Shown: one piece after another, positions 1-6,146 of the stretch
Position numbering within the stretch: position 1 is the stretch's first letter
Layout: the number at the start of each line of letters is the position of its first letter
DNA from: Gammaproteobacteria bacterium
GTDB taxonomy: Bacteria > Pseudomonadota > Gammaproteobacteria > Chromatiales > Chromatiaceae
Assembly (NCBI GenBank): GCA_019136395.1
Contig: JAGVUH010000648.1
Location: forward strand, 1-21,852
Length of the DNA: 21,852 nucleotides
Direction: 5' to 3'
Notes under the pieces: model-generated
Seen by the model: only the letters and a program-made list of their open reading frames with translations
The model's database searches: none
Told to the model about the DNA's origin: nothing
Translations under genes and position numbers: made by a program

Positions 1-695
1 GGCTCCTTCTCGATGCGGGCGCGGGCGCTCATCACCAGGGCCTGGGCGACCTCGGTCTCCCGCACCCCGTCGAAGAGGGTGCGGCAGGCGTCGCTGAGGA
101 TGACCTCGCTGTCGACGCCGTCCAGGTCCCGGCAAGCCTCCGCCAGGAGGCGGCGCAGGCGGGCGATATCCAGGGGGCGACGGCTGCCATCGGCGAGGGT
201 GACGCTGAGCCTGGCGGGGGCGGATTCCGGGGGCAGCGCGGCGGCGGCCGCGGCGGCGGCACGGGCGGCGCGCTCCCGGGCGCGCTCCTCACGGTAGAGG
301 ACGTAGTCGCGGGCCACCTTGTGCTCCCCGGCGCGCATCAGGGCCAGCTCGACCTGATCCTGGATGTCCTCGATGTGGACCGTGCCCCCGGCGGGCGTGC
401 GGCGGAGCAGGGCGGCGACCACCTGGTCGGTGAGCTCCCGCACCCGCTCGTGGACCCGGCTGGAGGTGGCGGCGGTGCCGCCCTCCACGGCGAGGAAGGC
501 CTTGGTCATGGCCACCATGATCTTGGTGGCGTCGAAGCCGGTCACCTGGCCGTTGCGGCGGATGACCTGGACCTTGCCGGTGGCCGCGGTCGTGGGGGCT
601 GTGGCCTCACCCTCAGCCTGGGCGCTTGGGGACTGGAGATGGGGCCCCGGATCGGCGGCGGAGGGGGCCTCTTCGGGGAGCTTGGTGGGGGCCAT
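1..695 (-). CDS. nrdA: Ribonucleoside-diphosphate reductase, large (alpha) subunit, N-terminal part
   Basis: This is the 5' part of the class Ia ribonucleotide reductase large subunit, which makes deoxyribonucleotides from ribonucleoside diphosphates with the NrdB radical subunit. The gene runs off the left edge, so only 231 codons are visible and the catalytic barrel is missing. I read the start at the ATG complementary to 693-695, preceded by AGAGGT about eight bases upstream. Residues 1-40 are a Pro/Ala-rich leader. Residues 41-136 form an ATP-cone (VIRRNGQVTGFDATKI, then VHIEDIQDQVELALMRAGEH and VARDYVLYREER), the allosteric activity site. After an Arg/Ala linker with eight consecutive alanines, residues about 160-231 look like a second, more diverged ATP-cone (LSVTLADGSRRPLDIARLR). 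Stacked ATP-cones are known from Pseudomonas-type NrdA. NrdR and DnaA boxes lie upstream. Identification is firm; the cone count is my reading. Confidence 0.93.
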   Translation of the reverse strand, partial: MAPTKLPEEAPSAADPGPHLQSPSAQAEGEATAPTTAATGKVQVIRRNGQVTGFDATKIMVAMTKAFLAVEGGTAATSSRVHERVRELTDQVVAALLRRTPAGGTVHIEDIQDQVELALMRAGEHKVARDYVLYREERARERAARAAAAAAAALPPESAPARLSVTLADGSRRPLDIARLRRLLAEACRDLDGVDSEVILSDACRTLFDGVRETEVAQALVMSARARIEKE

Positions 696-807
696 GGTGC
701 TACCTCTGGTTGGGGAGTGGGCAGGGTGGTCAGGGTGGCCGGGCCGGAAAAGGGGCAGTCAGGGTCGCCGCCATGGGAGGAACCCGGTCTACCGGCGAAT
801 AGGGCGA

Positions 808-823
808 GCACAATATCCGGGGT
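808..823 (-). promoter_or_regulatory. Putative NrdR box, nrdA-proximal
   Basis: This 16-bp site (plus strand GCACAATATCCGGGGT) matches the left half and core of the NrdR consensus (acaCwAtATaTwgtgt) but is poor in its right half. Its main support is its position: it starts exactly 32 bp from a second, better box at 840-855. That is the roughly three-helical-turn spacing typical of paired NrdR boxes. Confidence 0.55.
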
Positions 824-839
824 TCACCCCGTACATCAA
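810..839 (-). promoter_or_regulatory. Probable nrdA promoter
   Basis: On the minus strand, TTGATG (complement of 834-839) is followed after 16 to 18 bases by GATATT or TATTGT (complement of 810-817). These fit the -35 and -10 boxes of a sigma-70 promoter for nrdA. The -35 lies between the two NrdR-type boxes and the -10 lies inside the proximal box, which is where a repressor should bind. Transcription start has not been shown; this is inference from position and sequence. Confidence 0.5.
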
Positions 840-855
840 CCACTAGATCTTGTGG
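840..855 (-). promoter_or_regulatory. Putative NrdR box, nrdA-distal
   Basis: CCACTAGATCTTGTGG is an inverted repeat with 14 of 16 positions symmetric, and it fits the NrdR-box pattern CAC-w-A-n-AT-n-T-w-GTG. NrdR is the nucleotide-sensing repressor of ribonucleotide reductase genes. With the site at 808-823 it forms a pair whose starts are 32 bp apart, upstream of nrdA. Sequence and location agree well; binding is inferred. Confidence 0.65.
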
Positions 856-869
856 TTTAGCGAGGTCGT

Positions 870-905
870 CTGTGGATAAGGCTGTGGACAGGGCTGTGAC
901 CGACG
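870..905 (-). promoter_or_regulatory. DnaA box within a 12-bp tandem array
   Basis: TGTGGATAA at 871-879 is the exact complement of the DnaA box TTATCCACA. It is the first unit of three tandem 12-bp units, each starting CTGTG (870-881, 882-893, 894-905). The second unit (TGTGGACAG) is a weak DnaA-like site and the third is degenerate. DnaA is known to regulate nrdAB in Escherichia coli, so a site just upstream of the NrdR pair makes sense as part of nrdA cell-cycle control. Confidence 0.6.
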
Positions 906-981
906 GGTGGATGACCGCCAGCCTCGGCCCCGCTCCCGGCTGGCAAGCGCCATCGGGCACGCCTTGGAGGTCGCTAACCCC

Positions 982-990
982 TGTGGATAT
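982..990 (-). promoter_or_regulatory. Near-consensus DnaA box
   Basis: TGTGGATAT differs from the DnaA box complement TGTGGATAA by its last base. It lies about 110 bp further from nrdA than the exact box at 871-879, in the same orientation. A lone 9-mer with one mismatch can occur by chance, so it is supported mainly by the nearby array. Confidence 0.35.
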
Positions 991-1083
991 CTTTCAGATG
1001 AAATCCGGGGCTGGCTGGCATGCGGGCGGTTGGGATGCGGCGAGGTTAGCGCGCGCAACGACGCACAATGCCCACGGCATGGG

Positions 1084-1089
1084 TATAAT
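1084..1089 (+). promoter_or_regulatory. Candidate -10 element for the CBS-domain gene
   Basis: A perfect TATAAT stands out in GC-rich sequence, 85 bp before the CBS-domain start codon. No good -35 hexamer is present 16-18 bp upstream (the bases there are close to ACGCAC), so an activator or another sigma factor may be needed, or the match is accidental. Confidence 0.4.
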
Positions 1090-1173
1090 CCGGCGCAAGT
1101 CGAAGGAGGGCGGCGGGTCGCGGGTGAGCGCCGTCCGAGCGCGCGAATCAAAAAAACAACGGAGAACTGAGCC

Positions 1174-1647
1174 ATGCAAGTCAGAGACGTCATGAACAAA
1201 TCGGTGCGCACGGTGCGCCCGGACACCAAGGTGATGGAAGTCGCCTCCCTGATGTGCCTTTACCGCTATCACGGCCTCCCGGTCACCGAGGAAGACGGGA
1301 CACTGGTGGGCTTCATCGCCGAGAAGGACCTGCTGCACTGCCTCTTTCCCACCTTCGAGCGCCTGATGGAGGAGGGCCTTGGCAACGTGGATCTGGACAT
1401 GGAAATGGGCCGTTACGCCGAGGTGCTGGGTCTCTCCGTGTCGGACCTCATGACCCGCAACCCCATCGCCGTGACCCCCGACATGCATGTGCTCCGGGCG
1501 ACCACCATCATGGTGCGCAACCGCTTCCGGCGCATCCCCGTGGCCGAGAACGGCATCCTGGTGGGGGTCCTGAGCCTGGGTGACGTCCACAAGGCCATCT
1601 ATCACGCCAACGTGGCGGGTACCCTGAAAAAGCATAAGGCTGAATGA
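1174..1647 (+). CDS. Two-CBS-domain protein
   Basis: This 157-residue soluble protein consists almost entirely of a CBS pair (Bateman module), which normally binds adenine nucleotides such as AMP, ATP or S-adenosylmethionine and passes that signal to a partner. The first CBS repeat covers about residues 4-55 (VRDVMNKSVRTVRPDTKVME, then GLPVTEEDGTLVGFIAEKDL). A 30-residue acidic, Met-rich insert follows (about 57-86). The second repeat covers about 88-145 (SVSDLMTRNPIAVTPDMHVL, then RRIPVAENGILVGVLSLGDV). There is no catalytic or membrane domain, so it must act on another protein. The start is ATG with GGAGA at 1161-1165. It is separated by 217 bp from the cytochrome gene downstream and is probably its own unit. 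The fold assignment is firm; ligand and partner are unknown. Confidence 0.88.
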   Translation: MQVRDVMNKSVRTVRPDTKVMEVASLMCLYRYHGLPVTEEDGTLVGFIAEKDLLHCLFPTFERLMEEGLGNVDLDMEMGRYAEVLGLSVSDLMTRNPIAVTPDMHVLRATTIMVRNRFRRIPVAENGILVGVLSLGDVHKAIYHANVAGTLKKHKAE

Positions 1648-1742
1648 CGACCCGGCTCGCCGTCTGCCCCGGTTGACCCCTGGCGCGGGTGGCACCGCAG
1701 GGAACGCTTGTCGGCCTGGGCTGTCAGTGCGAAACGGGTATC

Positions 1743-1758
1743 CGCCAGTGAGCTGGCG
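1743..1758. other. Small inverted repeat between CBS and cytochrome genes
   Basis: CGCCAG and CTGGCG form a perfect 6-bp stem around TGAG. No T-run follows on either strand, so it is not a standard terminator. It is the only structure I see in the 217-bp gap at 1648-1864. Confidence 0.25.
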
Positions 1759-1864
1759 TGCGACAGGCACCGAGCGCTAAACCCTTTGTCACGGCTTCTG
1801 GGGAGATCGGCAACCGGCTCCGCATCCCCCGCCGCCCGGATTCCTGCCAACAGAGGAGGCATAC

Positions 1865-2683
1865 ATGAAGACGCGGTTTGCTCCCAGGGCGATTGGGCAT
1901 CGCCTTGCCTGGGCGGGGCTCAGCCTCTGGCTCCCCCTGGGCATGGGACCGGCGCTGGCGGCCAGCCCCGCCGAGATTGCCCAGGCCGAGTACGAGGAGG
2001 TCATGGCCCTCACCCCGGACATCGCCAACGGGCGGAAGGTCTACATCACCTGCGCCGTCTGCCATCGGCCCGAGGGCTGGGGTACCCCCGATGGAACCTA
2101 TCCCCAGATCGCGGGCCAGTTGCGGACGGTCATCATCAAGCAACTGGCCGATATCCGGGCACGGAATCGTGACAACCCCTTGATGTATCCCTTCTCGCTG
2201 CCGAGGATTCTCGGTGGTCCCCAGAATGTCGCCGACGTGGCGGCCTATCTGGCCCAACTGCCCATGAATCCCCAGAACGGGGTGGGACCGGGGACCGATC
2301 TGGAACTGGGCGCCAGGGTCTATAAAGAAAATTGCGTTAAATGCCATGGCGATCAGGGACTGGGTGACGAGCAGGAACACCTGCCCGCCATCGCGGGACA
2401 GCATTTCAATTACCTGGTGCGCCAGTTCCAGGCCATCCGTGACGGGCGGCGCAAGAACTCCGACCCCAAGATGGTCGAGCAGATCAAGGGGTTTTCACCC
2501 CGGGAAGAGCTGGCCGTCCTGGATTTCACCTCGCGCATCCGCCCCCCCGCCGAGCGCCTGGGTCCCCCGAACTGGCGCAATCCGGATTTCGCGGGCTACG
2601 TCTATCCCCCCTCCCCAGGCGCGGCCATGCCCCCGCCCATGCCGGCCCCTCAGATCCCCACGCCCCCTCCGGCACGTCCTTGA
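1865..2683 (+). CDS. Diheme cytochrome c (c4-like), periplasmic
   Basis: This 272-residue protein carries a Sec signal peptide (basic start, hydrophobic stretch about 14-32, cleavage likely after ALAA near residue 33) and two c-type heme sites, CAVCH at 63-67 and CVKCH at 157-161. Candidate distal ligands are Met107 (in NPLMYPF) and Met203 (in DPKMVEQ), placed as in the two domains of cytochrome c4. It should carry electrons in the periplasm, for example to a terminal oxidase or from a dehydrogenase; the partner cannot be read from the sequence. It is longer than typical c4 because of a Pro-rich tail from about residue 227 (PPPMPAPQIPTPPP near the end). The ATG is preceded by GAGGAGG at 1853-1859. 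No oxidase or dehydrogenase gene is adjacent. The class is secure; the c4 label is moderate. Confidence 0.9.
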   Translation: MKTRFAPRAIGHRLAWAGLSLWLPLGMGPALAASPAEIAQAEYEEVMALTPDIANGRKVYITCAVCHRPEGWGTPDGTYPQIAGQLRTVIIKQLADIRARNRDNPLMYPFSLPRILGGPQNVADVAAYLAQLPMNPQNGVGPGTDLELGARVYKENCVKCHGDQGLGDEQEHLPAIAGQHFNYLVRQFQAIRDGRRKNSDPKMVEQIKGFSPREELAVLDFTSRIRPPAERLGPPNWRNPDFAGYVYPPSPGAAMPPPMPAPQIPTPPPARP

Positions 2684-2722
2684 ACACATGGCCGGGACTC
2701 GTCTAGCCCTCATCGTTCAGGT

Positions 2723-2760
2723 CCCCTCTCCCCCACCCCCCCACGCTAGGGGGGAGGGAG
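2723..2760 (-). repeat. Dispersed GC-rich palindromic repeat, copy 1
   Basis: Read on the minus strand, this 38-bp element begins CTCCCTCCCCCCTAGCG and ends GGGGGAGAGGGG. It matches the element at 18725-18762 at 33 of 38 positions in the opposite orientation. It is an imperfect palindrome lying in the 170-bp space between the cytochrome gene and the mrp operon. It resembles REP-type intergenic elements and could form a stem after the cytochrome transcript. Confidence 0.6.
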
Positions 2761-2853
2761 AAAAGGAAGCTTCAGCTTCGGTTGCCGGAGCCTTCCCGGT
2801 GCGCGCGGGGTCTGACCGACGAGTTCCAGCCCGGGTGCGGGTGGAGTAGTGCC

Positions 2854-5820
2854 ATGACCCTGACCCTGGCCGTACTGCTGCCTTTCCTGGGGGCCGCCGG
2901 GGTTGCCTGGGGCAGCCGGCTGGGCCGTCCCACGGCGATCCTGCTCGCCTTGCTGGTCGTGCTGATGCCGGCCATCCTGGTGCTTTCGCTCCTCGACCCC
3001 CTGGTGGCGGGGGAGACGCGCGTCGAATCCTTCACCTGGTTGCCAGAGGCGGGCCTGAACATCGCCTTCCGGCTCGACGGTCTGGGACTCCTCTTCGCCG
3101 GGCTGATCCTGGGGATCGGGGCGCTGGTCATTCTCTACGCCCGTTACTATCTCGCCGCGGAGGACAATCTGGGGCGTCTCTACGCCTACCTGTTGCTCTT
3201 CATGGGCGCCATGCTGGGGGTGGTCCTCTCCGAAAATCTCATCCAGATGCTGATGTTCTGGGAGTTGACCAGCTTGAGTTCCTTCCTGCTCATTGGCTAT
3301 TGGCGCCAGCGGGAGGACGCCCGGACCGGGGCGCGCATGGCCCTGGCGGTGACTGGCGCCGGGGGGCTGGCCCTGCTGGGTGGCGTCCTCCTTCTGGGCC
3401 GGATGACCGGTAGTTACGACCTGAGTGTCATCCTGGCCTCGGGGGACCTGATCCGGGCCCACCCCCTCTATGTGCCTACACTGGTGTTGATTCTGCTGGG
3501 CATCTTCACCAAGTCCGCCCAGTTTCCCTTTCATTTCTGGCTGCCCCACGCCATGGCGGCGCCCACCCCGGTTTCGAGCTACCTGCACTCCGCCACCATG
3601 GTCAAGGCGGGGGTCTTCCTGCTGGCGCGCCTCTTCCCGGCCCTAGCGGGTACCTGGGAGTGGAATCACCTGGTGGCGGGCTTCGGCATGTTGACCCTGC
3701 TCACCGGGGCGGTCATCGCCCTCTTCCAGCACGATCTCAAGGGGCTGCTGGCCTATTCGACCATCAGCCACCTGGGCTTGATCACCATCCTCTTCGGTAT
3801 CGGCACCCCCCTGGCGGCGGTGGCGGGTATCTTCCATATCATCAACCACGCCACCTTCAAGGCCGGCCTCTTCATGGCCGCCGGCATCATCGACCATGAG
3901 ACCGGCACCCGGGATATGCGCCGCATCAATGGGCTGTGGAAGTCCATGCCCTATACCGGCACCCTGGCCATGGTGGCGGCCTCGGCGATGGCGGGGGTAC
4001 CGCTGTTCAACGGCTTTCTGTCCAAGGAGATGTTCTTCGGCGAGGCCGTCGGGGTGGCTGGCGCCATGGCCCTGGGCTGGCTGCTGCCGGTGGCGGCGAC
4101 CCTCGCCGGGGCCTTCGCCGTCGCCTATTCCCTGCGCTTTGTCCACGATGTCTTCTTCAATGGCGAGCCCATCGATCTGCCCAAGCACCCCCACGAGCCG
4201 CCACGCTGGATGCGGGTGCCGGTAGAGATCCTGGTGGTCATCTGCCTGTTGGTCGGCATCCTCCCCGCCCTGACGGTGGAGCCTATCCTGCACCTGGCGG
4301 TCAGCGCCGTCCTCCAGGGGCCGCCGCCGGAACACGACCTGGCCATCTGGCATGGCTTCAGCCCCGCCGTCCTCATGAGTATTCTGGCCATGGGCGGTGG
4401 CCTGTTCATCTACAGCCTGCGCCAGCCGATCTTTGCCTGGTGGGATCGCCATGGGGGGCGGGTCGATTTCCGCCGCGGCTATGAACGCCTGCTAGAGGTC
4501 GTGCTGACCCTGGCGCGGGGGGTGACCGCCTGGTTGGACCAGGGCTCGTTGCCCCATCTGCTGCGCCTCCTGGTGATCGCGGCCCTGATCCTGGGCCTGG
4601 CGGGTTGGCTGGGTTCGGGCTCCCCGCTCACCGGGCCCGCCAGTCTCATGACCCTCGATGTCATCAGTCTCATCACCGGGCTGGTGATGGCGGTGGCCGC
4701 CATCGCCACCCTGATCTGGCATCGCCAGCGGTATCTGGCCCTGGTCCTGGTGGGCGCCGTGGGGCTGATGGTCGCGCTGCTGTTCGTCGAGTTCTCCGCC
4801 CCGGACCTGGCCCTGACCCAGTTGTCCGTGGAGGTGGTGACGGTCATCCTCCTCCTGCTGGCCCTCTACTTCCTGCCCCAGACCTCGTCGGCCGAGACCC
4901 GCTTCCCGCGCCGCTGGGGGGATGCCCTGATCGCGGTCCTCGCCGGCCTGGGCATGAGCATCCTCACCTGGGCCATCCTTACCCGGCCCTACGACAGCAT
5001 CGCCGGTTTCTTCCTGGACAACAGCGTGTCGGGTGGGGGCGGGCGGAACGTGGTCAACGTCATCCTGGTGGATTTCCGCGGCTTCGATACCCTGGGCGAG
5101 ATCACGGTGCTGGCCCTGGCGGGCCTGGCCATTTTCGCCATGCTGGAAAAGCTGCGGCTCGGCGCTCAGATGGCCGCCGGGCCCGGCAGGTCCTGGCATT
5201 GGGATCGGCACCCCATCATCGTCTCCGCCCTGGTGCGTCTCCTCCTGCCCCTGGCCCTGCTGGTGGCCATCTTCATCCTGTTGCGGGGCCATAACCTGCC
5301 GGGTGGGGGCTTCATTGCCGGCCTCATCACCGCCATCGCCCTCATCATGCAGTACCTGGCCAACGGCATTGCCTGGACCCATGACCGCCTGCCCACCGAC
5401 ATGCACCCCGTCATCGGCGCCGGCCTGTTGCTGGCCACCTTCACCGGGCTGGTGAGTTTCCTCTTCGGCTATCCCTTCCTGACCACGACCTTCGGTCATT
5501 TCGCTTGGCCCCTGGTGGGTGAGTTCGAACTGGCCTCCGCCATGGTCTTCGACCTCGGGGTCTGGCTGGTGGTGGTCGGTTCCACCCTCTTGATCCTGAT
5601 CCACCTGGGGCTGATGTACGACGCCCGCCATGAGGCCCCTGCGGACGCCGTGGCGCCGCCGCTGGGCGGATCTGGCGGCCCGTCAGGCTCGCGGGCCGAT
5701 GAGGCACCCGGAGCAGCACCCGGAGCGGGAATCGGCCCCGCCACGGCCACCGGCCAATCGCCTCCCCCAGGGGTCAGGCCCCTGGTGAGTGGAAGCGGGG
5801 ATACGGGGAGTGCAATTTGA
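2854..5820 (+). CDS. mrpA: Na+/H+ antiporter Mrp subunits A and B, fused
   Basis: This 988-residue membrane protein is the largest subunit of the multi-subunit Mrp antiporter, related to complex I subunit NuoL. The NuoL-like part covers about 1-500, with Glu137 in MLMFWELTS, Lys220 in FTKSAQFPFHFWLP and Lys251 in SATMVKAG, the charged residues used in proton translocation. MbhD-like (about 602-670) and MbhE-like (about 690-775) segments follow. An MnhB domain at about 785-925 (LRGHNLPGGGFIAGL) makes this an A-B fusion, as in group 2 Mrp operons. Residues about 926-988 are a soluble Gly/Ala/Pro-rich tail. The start is the ATG at 2854 with GGAG at 2843-2846; an in-frame upstream extension from 2782 lacks family similarity and I excluded it. 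The stop overlaps mrpC (TGATG), which implies coupled translation. Confidence 0.95.
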   Translation: MTLTLAVLLPFLGAAGVAWGSRLGRPTAILLALLVVLMPAILVLSLLDPLVAGETRVESFTWLPEAGLNIAFRLDGLGLLFAGLILGIGALVILYARYYLAAEDNLGRLYAYLLLFMGAMLGVVLSENLIQMLMFWELTSLSSFLLIGYWRQREDARTGARMALAVTGAGGLALLGGVLLLGRMTGSYDLSVILASGDLIRAHPLYVPTLVLILLGIFTKSAQFPFHFWLPHAMAAPTPVSSYLHSATMVKAGVFLLARLFPALAGTWEWNHLVAGFGMLTLLTGAVIALFQHDLKGLLAYSTISHLGLITILFGIGTPLAAVAGIFHIINHATFKAGLFMAAGIIDHETGTRDMRRINGLWKSMPYTGTLAMVAASAMAGVPLFNGFLSKEMFFGEAVGVAGAMALGWLLPVAATLAGAFAVAYSLRFVHDVFFNGEPIDLPKHPHEPPRWMRVPVEILVVICLLVGILPALTVEPILHLAVSAVLQGPPPEHDLAIWHGFSPAVLMSILAMGGGLFIYSLRQPIFAWWDRHGGRVDFRRGYERLLEVVLTLARGVTAWLDQGSLPHLLRLLVIAALILGLAGWLGSGSPLTGPASLMTLDVISLITGLVMAVAAIATLIWHRQRYLALVLVGAVGLMVALLFVEFSAPDLALTQLSVEVVTVILLLLALYFLPQTSSAETRFPRRWGDALIAVLAGLGMSILTWAILTRPYDSIAGFFLDNSVSGGGGRNVVNVILVDFRGFDTLGEITVLALAGLAIFAMLEKLRLGAQMAAGPGRSWHWDRHPIIVSALVRLLLPLALLVAIFILLRGHNLPGGGFIAGLITAIALIMQYLANGIAWTHDRLPTDMHPVIGAGLLLATFTGLVSFLFGYPFLTTTFGHFAWPLVGEFELASAMVFDLGVWLVVVGSTLLILIHLGLMYDARHEAPADAVAPPLGGSGGPSGSRADEAPGAAPGAGIGPATATGQSPPPGVRPLVSGSGDTGSAI
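5767..5785 (+). other. Hairpin inside the 3' end of mrpA
   Basis: CCAGGGG and CCCCTGG form a perfect 7-bp stem with a 5-base loop, ending 34 bp before the mrpC start codon and before its GGGGAG ribosome site. It lies in the low-complexity tail coding region. It could affect mrpA-mrpC coupling or simply reflect GC-rich codons. Confidence 0.3.
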
Positions 5821-6146
5821 TGGAGGCCTTACTCAGTCTGCTCATCGGCATCCTGACCGCGACCGGCGTTTATCTGCTGCTGCGGGCCCAGACCTTCCCG
5901 GTGGTCCTCGGCCTTACCCTCCTGTCCTACGCGGTCAACCTCTTCCTCTTCGCCACCGGCCGTCTGGTGGTCGGTCAGCCGCCGATCATCGCCGCCGGAC
6001 CAGTTGGCTATACCGATCCCTTGCCCCAGGCCTTGGTACTCACGGCCATCGTCATCGGCTTCGCCATGACGGCCTTCGTCATCATGCTTGCCCTCAAGGC
6101 CCGGGCGGATTTGGGCACGGATGAAGTCGACGGGGGCGAATACTGA
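5820..6146 (+). CDS. mrpC: Na+/H+ antiporter subunit MrpC
   Basis: This 108-residue protein with three predicted membrane helices is the NuoK-like subunit of the Mrp antiporter. The diagnostic stretch is YLLLRAQTFPVVLGLTLLSY with NLFLFATG, followed by DPLPQALVLTAIVIGFAMTA, the conserved NuoK/MnhC segment. The start is the ATG whose A is also the last base of the mrpA stop codon (TGATG); GGGGAG at 5805-5810 provides the ribosome site. A TTG one codon earlier is possible but less likely. Length is normal for the family. It is the second gene of the complete mrpAB-C-D-E-F-G operon. Confidence 0.95.
   Translation: MEALLSLLIGILTATGVYLLLRAQTFPVVLGLTLLSYAVNLFLFATGRLVVGQPPIIAAGPVGYTDPLPQALVLTAIVIGFAMTAFVIMLALKARADLGTDEVDGGEY

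Noticed and set aside
321..960. Open frames on both strands around the nrdA start, such as 321-860 plus
   Set aside because: They overlap nrdA codons or its regulatory region and give no recognisable protein.
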